Shown here piece after piece: positions 1 through 6,744 of a stretch of DNA of 64,000 nucleotides; the stretch's first letter is position 1; each line of letters begins with the position of its first letter. Location of the stretch: the NCBI RefSeq assembly GCF_036226465.1, contig NZ_CP108476.1:248001-312000 (forward strand), written 5' to 3'. Source of the DNA: Kitasatospora sp. NBC_01250 (lineage in GTDB: Bacteria > Actinomycetota > Actinomycetes > Streptomycetales > Streptomycetaceae). The notes under the pieces are model-generated. The model was not told where the DNA came from. It made no database searches and worked only from the letters and a program-made list of their open reading frames with translations. Position numbers and translations under genes: made by a program.

Positions 1-2
1 GC

Positions 3-458
3 GTGCAGGTCCACCGCCTACGCCTGGACGGCCCCTCCGCGGTGTCCGGGCCCCTTCGAGACTCGTACGGTGCGTTCCCGCCCCGGACGACGTTCGAGGA
101 GCTGAGCGCGGCAGTGGCCGCCCCGGGCGTCTCGGTCGAACCGGACAACGACCCCTCGGCCACGGAGATCCACCGGTACCGCGTGCCTCAGTCCGGCGTA
201 CGGATCTTCGTCGTCGCTGATGCGTCCCCCGACGCCGGCCCGCAGGCATCACAGCGCACAGGCCCCTCGGGGCGAAGCCGCCCGCGCCCAGCGAAAGGGC
301 GCGGGCCAGTCACGTGGCCCCGGGCGGCCGGTCGGGGACCAACAACCGTGGTCCACCACGACGTTGGTGCCGAGCCTCACCGCCTCCAGGGCGAGCCAGA
401 GCATCCGCCCTTCCAGCACGTCGCGCTTCCCCTCCGCCTCCGATGCACCGAACAGTGA
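3..458 (+). CDS. Partial or decayed CDS of unknown function
   Basis: The frame is open from the window edge, so the true start may lie upstream; the first possible in-window start is GTG at 3. The first 80 or so residues have normal high-GC coding character (for example EIHRYRVPQSGVRIFVV), but no family is recognised. From about position 240 the frame runs antisense through a kinase-like fragment on the other strand, and the sequence becomes Arg/Pro-rich. The genuine protein therefore probably ended or was broken near 240. Possible outcomes are the 3' end of a gene joined to foreign DNA, or a decayed gene. Confidence 0.3.
   Translation: MQVHRLRLDGPSAVSGPLRDSYGAFPPRTTFEELSAAVAAPGVSVEPDNDPSATEIHRYRVPQSGVRIFVVADASPDAGPQASQRTGPSGRSRPRPAKGRGPVTWPRAAGRGPTTVVHHDVGAEPHRLQGEPEHPPFQHVALPLRLRCTEQ
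249..455 (-). pseudogene. Fragment of a P-loop (AAA_33-type) kinase
   Basis: On the minus strand one open frame reads LFGASEAEGKRDVLEGR, then MLWLALEAVRLGTNVVVD and HGCWS before degrading into Pro/Arg-rich sequence and a TGA at 249-251. This matches, from memory of the family, the middle of small P-loop kinases annotated as AAA family ATPase or zeta-toxin-like. There the segment follows the Walker A region and precedes the strand ending in a catalytic Asp. The N-terminal Walker A part is absent: the dispersed repeat starting at 456 abuts the fragment exactly where it should continue. The gene looks cut by a repeat-associated rearrangement. There is no start codon in a sensible place. Confidence 0.5.
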
Positions 459-620
459 GGCTTCGCCATCTTCGAACGTGCTGGTCGGAGGGTCTGGCGT
501 GACGATTCTCCGGTGTGCTCAGGCTGGTCGCGGGCGGGAGTCTGCGGTCTTGATCGTCTGACGGGGAGGGCCGGGGCGGTTTCGCCGGTCCCTGCGTCTG
601 ATCAGGATCCCGATCCATCG
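456..620 (+). repeat. Dispersed repeat, copy A
   Basis: This segment begins TGAGGCTTCGCCATCTTCGA and continues with blocks GTGCTGGTCGGAGGGTCTGG, GGTCGCGGGCGG and GGTCTTGATCGTCTGACGGG. The same blocks recur in the same order and strand at 2299-2546. Its left edge coincides with the break in the kinase fragment. The element family is not identified and no terminal inverted repeat is obvious. Confidence 0.55.
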
Positions 621-688
621 GTCCTACTGGAGCGCGCTGCGGCCCACGCGGTCCGGCGAGCGGGGCAATTATCAGACTGGGGTTGTTT

Positions 689-703
689 TCAGACTTAGTC
701 TGA
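689..703. promoter_or_regulatory. Palindromic operator upstream of the TetR gene
   Basis: TCAGACT and AGTCTGA form perfect 7-bp arms around a single T, 14 nt before the TetR start codon. An additional half site, ATCAGACT, lies at 671-678, so three half sites are spread over about 34 bp. The position is typical of autoregulation by a TetR-family repressor. The assignment to this regulator is inferred from proximity. Confidence 0.6.
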
Positions 704-716
704 TTATCCTGATGGC

Positions 717-1361
717 ATGGCAGGACTCAGGGAGCGCAAGAAGGAGCAGACGCGCCAGCGGATCGCCGCGGTCGCGTTACGGCTGTTCATCGATCACGGT
801 TTCGACTCGGTGACGGTCAACGAGATCGCCGAGGCGGCGGAGGTCGCCAGGGCGACGCTCTTCGTGTACTTCCCCACCAAGGAGTCGCTGGTTCTGGCGG
901 ACGTGGCGGGCGACGACCTGTCCGAGGTGGTGACCGCCCGGCCGCCGGGCATTTCGTTCCTGGCGGCGCTGCGCGATCATCACCGTGCGATCGCCGCAAG
1001 GCGGCTCGGGCAGGCGGAGCTGGACTCGCTCGTCACGCAGGTGCGGGTCATCCACGGCAGCCCTGCGCTGCGTGCCAGCGCCGAAGCGCTCCTGTACGAG
1101 CAGCGGCAGCAGCTGACGCGGGCCCTGGCCCTGGAGTACGACGCGAACGTTGCGGCCCTGATGGCCGCACAGGTCACCGCGTCACTGCTGGTGCTCCAGG
1201 AGTCGTTCTTCCAGTTGCTCCTCGACGGATCCTCCGGCGAAGCCGCCAGCGAGGCTTTGGCGGACCAGGTGGAGCTCGCCTTCGACCTGCTGGAACACGG
1301 ACTGGCCCGCACAGCGGTGACCGGTACAGGCGCAAGCACGACAAAGAACGAAAGGCCGTGA
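717..1361 (+). CDS. TetR-family transcriptional regulator
   Basis: The protein has 214 residues. Its N-terminal helix-turn-helix spans roughly residues 10-56, with the typical segment IAEAAEVARATLFVYFPTKE, followed by an alpha-helical ligand-binding part of normal length. It should bind the palindrome just upstream and control itself together with the TIM-barrel gene that starts 1 nt after its stop, so the two are clearly co-transcribed. Codon 21 (777-779) is TTA, the rare leucine codon read by the bldA tRNA in streptomycetes, so translation may be tied to development or stationary phase. The ligand is unknown. Confidence 0.9.
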   Translation: MAGLRERKKEQTRQRIAAVALRLFIDHGFDSVTVNEIAEAAEVARATLFVYFPTKESLVLADVAGDDLSEVVTARPPGISFLAALRDHHRAIAARRLGQAELDSLVTQVRVIHGSPALRASAEALLYEQRQQLTRALALEYDANVAALMAAQVTASLLVLQESFFQLLLDGSSGEAASEALADQVELAFDLLEHGLARTAVTGTGASTTKNERP

Positions 1362-1362
1362 T

Positions 1363-2301
1363 ATGCGCGCAAGGGGCATCACCTACGACACCGGCACCTT
1401 CCTCGGCGGCCGACTCACCCGGACCCTGTTGGATGCCCAGGCGGTTCACCAGGAGATGGCCGTGCTCGCCGGCGACCTCCACTGCGACGCCGTCCGCGTC
1501 ACCGGAGGTGAACCGGAGCGGCTGGAGGTCGCTGCGACGGCCGCTGCGGCCGCCGGGCTGGAGGTGTGGTTTTCGCCCTTCCCCGTCGACCTGTCACCCG
1601 AGGACACGCTGGCCGTGTTGGACGACAGCGCCCAACGCGCGGAGGCAGTGCGGAGCACCGGCGCTCAAGTCGTATTCGTCGCCGGATGCGAGCTCAGCGC
1701 GTTCGGCCAGGGTTTCCTGCCCGGTGCCACCTACCTCGACCGGCTGCAGGGCATGGTATCCGGCGGCCTTGAATGGTGGACCTCACTGGGCCCGGTACAG
1801 CAGCGCCTCAACGAGTTCCTCAATCAGGCCTGCACCACGGTCAGGTCCCGCTTCGGCGGACGCGTGAGCTACGCCGCCGGCCCCTGGGAGGACGTCGACT
1901 GGGCCCCGTTCGACCTCATCGGCGTCGACGCCTACCGGGCCGCCCACAACGCCGACGGGTTCCGCGAACACGTGCGCGAGCTCGTCACCCGTGGCAAGCC
2001 CGTCGCCGTCACCGAGTACGGAACCTGCGCCTACCGCGGCGCAGGCGACCTCGGCGGCATGGCCTGGCAGCCACCCGCCGACGCCGTCCCCGACGAGTAC
2101 GAACAGGTCCGCTACCTGGAAGAACTCCTCGACATCTTCGAGACCGAGGGAGTCGACACCGCCTTCTGGTTCAGCTTCGCCAACTGCGACAAGCCCGGCG
2201 CACGCGACATCGCCTCCTACGGCGTCGTACGCATGCTCGACGAATCACGATGGGAACCGAAGCAGGTTTTCCGCGCCATGGCCAGCCGATACCAGCGGTG
2301 A
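1363..2301 (+). CDS. TIM-barrel glycoside-hydrolase-like protein
   Basis: This 312-residue cytoplasmic protein has no signal peptide. It reads as a (beta/alpha)8 barrel of the glycoside hydrolase superfamily. Candidate catalytic acids sit at strand ends: Glu110 in AGCELSAFG and Glu218 in VTEYGTC. Aromatic motifs such as AFWFSFANCDKPG follow the usual barrel pattern. Homologues known to me in streptomycetes carry vague names, and the substrate is unknown. It follows the TetR gene by 1 nt in one operon, which suggests conditional expression. Its TGA stop at 2299-2301 coincides with the first bases of repeat copy B, so the 3' boundary abuts a repeated element. Start: ATG at 1363. Confidence 0.75.
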   Translation: MRARGITYDTGTFLGGRLTRTLLDAQAVHQEMAVLAGDLHCDAVRVTGGEPERLEVAATAAAAAGLEVWFSPFPVDLSPEDTLAVLDDSAQRAEAVRSTGAQVVFVAGCELSAFGQGFLPGATYLDRLQGMVSGGLEWWTSLGPVQQRLNEFLNQACTTVRSRFGGRVSYAAGPWEDVDWAPFDLIGVDAYRAAHNADGFREHVRELVTRGKPVAVTEYGTCAYRGAGDLGGMAWQPPADAVPDEYEQVRYLEELLDIFETEGVDTAFWFSFANCDKPGARDIASYGVVRMLDESRWEPKQVFRAMASRYQR

Positions 2302-2546
2302 GGCTTCGCCACCTTCGAAACGTGCTGTTCGGAGGGGCTGACGTGGCGGTTCTCCGGGCGCCCGTGCTGATCGCGGGCGGGACTCTGCGGTCTTGTAGCT
2401 TCGCCATCCTCGAACGTGCTGGTCGGAGGGTCTGGTATGGCGCTCGGTGGGGGTGCTCGGGCCGGTCGCGGGTGGCTGTCTGCCGTCTTGATCGTCTGAC
2501 GGGGCGGCCCGGGGCGGTTTCGCGGGTTCCTCCGCGTCGTCGGCCC
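2299..2546 (+). repeat. Dispersed repeat, copy B (two tandem partial units)
   Basis: This copy repeats the order of copy A. The first unit starts TGAGGCTTCGCCACCTTCGA at 2299 and ends near GGTCTTG at 2396. A second unit starts CTTCGCCATCCTCGAACGTG near 2400 and continues through GGTCTTGATCGTCTGACGGG to GGGGCGGTTTCG. A weaker related block lies around 10990-11045. It leads directly into the small HTH-like gene at 2569, which may belong to the same element. Confidence 0.55.
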
Positions 2547-2568
2547 TGTGCCGCCTACGGTCCGATTC

Positions 2569-3021
2569 ATGGTGGAGTCCGAAATCACTGCACGGATCGC
2601 GGCGCGCCGCGCGGGGCTGGACGAACTGGAAGACCAGTTGGTCAAGCAGGTGGAGGAGCTGCGGGTCGAGCGTGACGAACTCGCCGTCGCCGAACGGGTC
2701 TGGCGGCGGATGGCTGAACAGTTGGCCGCGGAGGCGGCGGCCGAACCGGCACCGGTGGAGGTGGCGGGCCGAGCGGTGCTGCTGTCCCGCACCCGGGGGC
2801 CCGCCGTGGCCGAGGACGCGCTGCCGCCGGACTGCCGGCGTGCATCCTCGCTATCGTGCGCGAGCGGCGGCCCGGTGCCGACCCGGCAGGTCGGCGAGGT
2901 GCTGGGGCTTCAGGTGGCGGTGCGGGGCAAGCTGGAGCCGCTGCGGGGGAAGTTGTCCAAGCTCGCCGGGCGGGGCTGGATGCGCAAGCTGCCCGACGGC
3001 CGCTCGGCCGCACGCCTGTGA
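2569..3021 (+). CDS. Coiled-coil/winged-helix-like small protein, possibly frame-damaged
   Basis: The product has 150 residues from ATG 2569. Residues 1-50 form a charged heptad-like coiled coil (LDELEDQLVKQVEELRVERD), and the C-terminal half resembles a small winged helix ending in GWMRKLPDGRSAARL. Related streptomycete proteins, as I remember them, are often found beside insertion sequences. The segment between about 2839 and 2871 reads poorly (RRASSLSCASGG). The +1 frame there reads ILAIVRER, which fits the expected helix, and the original frame resumes at GGPVPTRQVGEVLG. Two compensating indels would explain this. Function unknown. Confidence 0.6.
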   Translation: MVESEITARIAARRAGLDELEDQLVKQVEELRVERDELAVAERVWRRMAEQLAAEAAAEPAPVEVAGRAVLLSRTRGPAVAEDALPPDCRRASSLSCASGGPVPTRQVGEVLGLQVAVRGKLEPLRGKLSKLAGRGWMRKLPDGRSAARL

Positions 3022-3155
3022 CCGGGCCCGCAGTGGAGGGCGGGCGTAACTGAGGCGCCCCCGGTGGCTGTTGAGATTGTGTGACCAAAAACAACACGCC
3101 CGCCGAGGGCGTCTCCCTTGTCTGCCAGTGCAAGCTGAACCTGTCCACGCCTGCC

Positions 3156-3191
3156 GGGGCGCCTCCCCCGTGTGTGCGAGGGAGACGCCCC
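3156..3191 (-). terminator. Hairpin downstream of the transglycosylase gene
   Basis: GGGGCGCCTCCC and GGGAGACGCCCC pair with one mismatch around a 12-nt loop. It lies about 70 nt beyond the stop of the minus-strand gene ending at 3260. A further GGGCGTCTCCC at about 3107-3117 could pair alternatively with the right arm. There is no long T tract, as is usual for actinomycete terminators. Confidence 0.6.
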
Positions 3192-3259
3192 GACGGCTCT
3201 TCGTCACAGCGGCGCCGACGTCAGGGATTCACGGAAGGCGCGGCTGCCCGACGATCACG

Positions 3260-4000
3260 CTAGTACGCGTGGTGGACCTGCCAGAACGACCAGGCGTCAC
3301 ACGGGCTGCCGTAGGTGCTGTTCATGTAGCCCAGGCCCCACTTGATCTGGGTCGCGGGGTTGGTCTGCCAGTCCGAGCCGACGGAGGCCATCTTCGAACC
3401 GGGCAGTGCCTGCACCAGGCCGTACGCGCCGGAGGAGGGGTTGCGGGCGGTGACGTCCCAGCCGCTCTCACGCGTGACGATGTTGCTGAAGCACTGGAAC
3501 TGGGTGCTGTCCATCAAGCTGGCCGCGATCGACTGCGGCGAGCCCCCGGAGGACGAGTCGCCGGGCGAGGCGGAGTCCGTGGTGGTGGCGAGCTGCGACC
3601 TGGCCGCGGCGCGGGCGGCAGCCTGCTGCGCGGCGGCGTCGGCCTTGGCCTTCGCGTCAGCAGCGGCCTTCTGAGCTGCGGCGGCATCGGCGGCCGCCTT
3701 GTCGGCGTCGGCCTTCGCCTGCGCGTCAGCGGCGGCCTTCAGCCGGGCGGCCTCCTGAGCGGCCGTCTGCGCCGCGAGGTCGGCCGACTGCTGCTGAGCC
3801 GAGGACTGGACAGCGAAGTTGTCGCTGACGATCTGCGCCTGGGCGGCTGACGGCACGTCCGCGAGGAGCGTGGCTCCCGCGACGTCGACCGACTGGGGCG
3901 TAGCGCCCTCGCTGCTCGAGGCCACACCCACGACGGCACCGACGGCGGTGACGGCGGTGGCAGAGACCACAGCAACTCCCCGGACCGAGATCCGAGTCAC
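3260..4000 (-). CDS. Secreted lytic transglycosylase (SLT-like domain)
   Basis: The protein has 246 residues from GTG (3998-4000), with GGAAGG about 8 nt upstream. A signal-like segment (VAVVSATAVTAVGAVVGVA) is followed by an Ala/Lys/Asp-rich coiled-coil stretch at about residues 60-145 and a C-terminal lysozyme-like domain. The probable catalytic Glu is in TRESGWDVTARNPSSGAYG, followed by GLVQALPGSKMA and WQTNPATQIKWGLGYM. Such proteins cleave peptidoglycan glycan strands outside the cell, and related ones are tied to spore germination and growth. A longer in-frame extension upstream to 4234 lacks coding character and was not used. Confidence 0.85.
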   Translation of the reverse strand: MTRISVRGVAVVSATAVTAVGAVVGVASSSEGATPQSVDVAGATLLADVPSAAQAQIVSDNFAVQSSAQQQSADLAAQTAAQEAARLKAAADAQAKADADKAAADAAAAQKAAADAKAKADAAAQQAAARAAARSQLATTTDSASPGDSSSGGSPQSIAASLMDSTQFQCFSNIVTRESGWDVTARNPSSGAYGLVQALPGSKMASVGSDWQTNPATQIKWGLGYMNSTYGSPCDAWSFWQVHHAY

Positions 4001-4710
4001 ATGGTTTCCTTCCAGCGTCGCCCCCCGCGTGACCTTGAGGACGCAATGTGCCCTGGTCACTGGCCTCCACCTGTAGCTGGTCACGGGAGACGCTGGCCCG
4101 GAGCCCGGGTACCGGACGAGCCGGTGCGGGCAAGGAGTTCGGGCGGCGTACGGACCATCGGTATTCAGTTGACGCCCAACAAACGGGCCGTACGCGGGGC
4201 CTGACAGAAGCCTCACCATGCCGCAACCGCACATGGGTACGCAATTCCCGCCTACGTGGCGAAGCTCACATCAGCCCCCGCGGCGGAGATCGGTCGTTCG
4301 GCGGGCAGCACCCGGTTCGATCTGCCGACGATCCGCCCGACTCCCGCCGAAGACCTGCACCCAGAGGGACCGTTCGCATACGCCATGCCGTGGGCTGCGG
4401 CTGGATGCCCTCAGCGTCCCGGTCGTCGGGGCGACACTCGGGGAGCACCTGGAGCATGTGAGGGTGATATGCGCGAAGAGCGGATTCCTTTACAAGGGAC
4501 CGCCCCTGCCGCACGGCGTGATGCTCGCGTCACCACGACCGGACGAATCCTCACATCGGCGACGCCTCACCAGAGCGACGAGCAGCAAGACCGTGTGACG
4601 AGTGCTGTGGGCCACCGGCTCATGGTTTACCCGGGGCCCGTACGGCCACTCATCCGAGGTGGAGGACGTCTCTCCCGACATGGCGGGTTGGGCTGCACGG
4701 CTCGGCCCAA
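4001..4710. other. Long leader plus non-coding stretch
   Basis: The first 200 nt or so are the probable 5' leader of the transglycosylase gene. They contain GC-rich self-complementary parts, such as CCCGGGCTCCGGGC read on the minus strand. Genes of this type in streptomycetes can carry c-di-AMP (ydaO) riboswitches, but I could not match the conserved core blocks. From about 4256 to 4470 two plus-strand frames look briefly protein-like (PTPAEDLHPEGPFAYAM in one, LRLDALSVPVVGATLGEHLE in another). This could be a frameshifted gene remnant, but no family is recognised. Confidence 0.35.
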
Positions 4711-4733
4711 TACGGCAGCTGTAGATCGTGATC
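4711..4733 (+). repeat. Left 23-bp terminal inverted repeat
   Basis: It begins TACGGCAGCTGTAGATCG and is the exact reverse complement of 5472-5494. Confidence 0.85.
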
Positions 4734-5117
4734 ATGGTTGAGCTGCTGCTTGTCGCAGGTGGTGGCTGTCGCGGGCTCGGGCTTGGTGGCGTCGTCGCCA
4801 GTGGGACCAGCGGAGGCGGTGCGCTGCGGTGTGGGCGGGCCGCAGGATCAGCGCGTCGGCGTCCCACTTGGCACGGCCCAGTAGGTGCTGCATCCCGTGC
4901 GGGCTGGTGTCCCCGGCGTGCTCGGCGATCGTCCAGCAGTGCTTGCACGGCAGGTCCGACACAGCGGCCCAAGTACCAGTGAGCGGGCCCGGCGTCGGGG
5001 TTCCACCCGGGCGAACCGACCTGCGACACGGCCCATCAAGCCCTCGAACATCGCCTGCCATCGTTCAACGTCTACGCTGTGACCTGCGGCCACTGCCTGA
5101 TCCTTCACTGTCTTCAC
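4732..5117 (-). pseudogene. IS701-family transposase, internally deleted and frameshifted
   Basis: The N-terminal part reads FEGLMGRVAGRFARVEPRRR and ARSLVLG. The frame is then lost and resumes as SDLPCKHCWTIAEHAGD and MQHLLGRAKWDADA. This matches the first 80 or so residues of IS701 (DDE) transposases. The sequence then jumps straight to the C-terminal motif RPAHTAAHRLRWSHWRRRHQ and ends in AAAQP, so about 300 residues, including the whole catalytic core, are missing. It cannot be active. Its position and orientation against the inverted repeat at 4711 support an IS origin. Confidence 0.8.
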
Positions 5118-5218
5118 AAACCACGATGGTCTTCAGTGGCCGCGCTGTTGCCCAGGCGAGCAAGGTCACGGCCCACGGCCCTGGACTCCCGGGCGCCGCC
5201 CGAGGATGGAAAGCCCTG

Positions 5219-5443
5219 ATGAGTCGCTACGAGTTGAACGAGCGCGAAGCCTTCGTCGCCATGTCGCGGTTCGTGTGGCAGTTCGCGAACCGCGCCGGGG
5301 ACGACCTTCTCACGCTCCTCGGCGACATCGGCATCGAGGCGGACGGCGGGACGACGGACCCCGCTGCGTGGGAGGACTGGATGAGGTGCGTTCGTTCGGT
5401 CGTCGACGGCACAGAGGACCCAGCAGGCGGGTCGGCAGGATAG
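5219..5443 (+). CDS. Small conserved acidic protein inside the IS701-derived cassette
   Basis: The product has 74 residues from ATG 5219, beginning MSRYELNEREAFVAMSRFVW. It is acidic and amphipathic, with a central motif AGDDLLTLLGDIGIEADGG and a Trp-rich DPAAWEDWMRCV. Similar short hypothetical proteins occur in streptomycetes as I remember them, and their role is not known. The length and absence of a signal or membrane segment suggest a small cytoplasmic protein, perhaps a regulator or immunity-type partner. It is divergent from the transposase remnant and lies within the inverted repeats, so it is a candidate passenger. A more ordinary view is a host gene trapped between rearranged IS ends. 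Confidence 0.7.
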   Translation: MSRYELNEREAFVAMSRFVWQFANRAGDDLLTLLGDIGIEADGGTTDPAAWEDWMRCVRSVVDGTEDPAGGSAG

Positions 5444-5471
5444 AGGGCCGCAGAGGGCCGCTCGAGGACAA

Positions 5472-5494
5472 GATCACGATCTACAGCTGCCGTA
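5472..5494 (-). repeat. Right 23-bp terminal inverted repeat
   Basis: It is the exact reverse complement of 4711-4733. The base after it differs from the left flank, so no target duplication is seen. Confidence 0.85.
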
Positions 5495-5638
5495 CTGACC
5501 CGCCACATCGGGAAGATCCACTCAACGACGCGGCCCTGAGGCCCAGCCGAACGCTCTGCGCGGGCGGCTGCTGAGCCCAACCGTCCGAACGCCTTCGCTC
5601 GCACTCGGCTCCCTTCACCAGGGCTGACGGTTCGTAGG

Positions 5639-6436
5639 ATGAACCGCATGGAACGCGAATCAGTGCATGTGACGCTGTGGCAGGACGAGGCATCGGCGGC
5701 GACCGTTCCCCGCGTGCTTCTCGTGCACGGCACGATGAGCTGGGGGACCGACTCCTTCCGGGGCCAGCGCCCGCTCGCCGACCGGTTCCGGCTGGAGCTG
5801 ATGGACCGGCGCGGCTTCGGGGAGAGTCCGGACATCGAGCGCAGCGACTACGAGGTGGACGCCGAGGACATCGTGGAGCTGCTCGGCGCCGGCGCGCACC
5901 TGGTGGGGCACTCCTACGGCGCTGCCGGTGCGATGATCGCGGCGGCGCGCCGTCCAGAGGCCGTTCAGTCGCTGACGCTGATCGAGCCCTCCGCGCTGCG
6001 CGTCGCCGAGGAGCACCCGGCGGTGGGGGCTGCGTTGGTCCGGATCCGGGCGGCTTTCGGCGAGCAGCGCGCGCCGATGAGCCCCGAGGAGTACCTGCGC
6101 TACTCGACGGAGGGCTACGGCCTCCCGGTGCCCGAGTTCACGCCGCAGCTGCTGCGTGCCACCGCGTCGGCGATGGCGGAGCGCGTCGCCTGGGACGCCG
6201 AGATCCCGTTGGCCCCGCTCCTGCTGGCCGGCTTTCCGAAGCTGGTGGTCAACGGCACCTGGGAGGGGGCGCACCCGGAGTACCGCGCGTTCATCGGCGA
6301 GGCCCTGATGGCGTGCGGCGAGTTCATCGCGGACCGGATCGGCGCCCGCCACGCCCGGATCATGGGGGCCGACCACGCACCGCACCAGGATCAGCCCGCA
6401 TCCGTGAACCGCCTGCTCGCCGAGGTCTGGACCTAG
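5639..6436 (+). CDS. Alpha/beta-fold hydrolase
   Basis: The product has 265 residues. The oxyanion region VLLVHGTMSWG is near residue 30, the nucleophile elbow GHSYG carries Ser at about 93, and a C-terminal MGADHAPHQDQP holds the likely catalytic His. These elements are in the usual order for the fold. There is no signal peptide, so it should act in the cytoplasm on an unknown ester or similar substrate. ATG at 5639 or 5648 could start it. The stop codon TAG (6434-6436) is formed by the junction with the MITE-like element that begins at 6436, so the C-terminus may have been set by that insertion. Confidence 0.8.
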   Translation: MNRMERESVHVTLWQDEASAATVPRVLLVHGTMSWGTDSFRGQRPLADRFRLELMDRRGFGESPDIERSDYEVDAEDIVELLGAGAHLVGHSYGAAGAMIAAARRPEAVQSLTLIEPSALRVAEEHPAVGAALVRIRAAFGEQRAPMSPEEYLRYSTEGYGLPVPEFTPQLLRATASAMAERVAWDAEIPLAPLLLAGFPKLVVNGTWEGAHPEYRAFIGEALMACGEFIADRIGARHARIMGADHAPHQDQPASVNRLLAEVWT

Positions 6437-6598
6437 GCCGTGTCTCACAATTCCCGCCAGGCGCGCGACGCCGGGCATCCCGCCTGGACGCACCGGCGAA
6501 TCATCCAAGTACGACCCAGTACGAGGACGCTTCGCCGGCACGCCCAGCCGGGCGCCCAACGCCGCGCGCTGATCCGACGCGAATTGTGAGACACGGCC
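6436..6598. repeat. MITE-like element, copy 1
   Basis: A 163-bp element with perfect 17-bp terminal inverted repeats, GGCCGTGTCTCACAATT and AATTGTGAGACACGGCC. As far as I can compare by eye, the interior is identical to copy 2 at 50308-50471. The left flank is CTAG, and the right end reads CCAG where copy 2 has CTAG. There is no coding capacity. The CTAG-type site would suit an IS5-group transposase, but the parent element is not present in this window. Confidence 0.85.
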
Positions 6599-6744
6599 CA
6601 GGGTTTGCGCGAAGGTGCTGGTCAAGGCCGCTCGTTGATCCCGGCGACCAGCACCGTCACCGCGTCGCACCCGGCCGGCCGCACGGCGACCGGATCATGG
6701 AATCTTGCTGGACGAACGACTGAGTCTTCGTAAGGTGGGCCAGT

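Larger units (their letters stand above)
4711..5494. mobile_element. IS701-derived cassette with passenger gene
   Basis: A 784-bp unit is bounded by 23-bp perfect inverted repeats (4711-4733 and 5472-5494). Inside are a minus-strand IS701-type transposase reduced by an internal deletion and a frameshift (4732-5117), and an intact-looking 74-codon plus-strand gene (5219-5443). The transposase stop codon lies within the left repeat, as expected at the end of an IS. The immediate flanks (CCAA and CTGA) do not form a target duplication. The cassette cannot move by itself but might be mobilised by a full IS701 relative elsewhere. Confidence 0.7.

Noticed and set aside
3260-4234. Longer N-terminus of the transglycosylase starting near 4234
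   Set aside because: The added residues have no coding character, and GTG at 3998-4000 has a good ribosome site followed by a signal peptide.
4001-4235. Possible c-di-AMP (ydaO-type) riboswitch in the leader of the transglycosylase gene
   Set aside because: The gene type and long leader made it plausible, but I could not find the conserved core blocks. A covariance-model search (Rfam RF00379) would decide.
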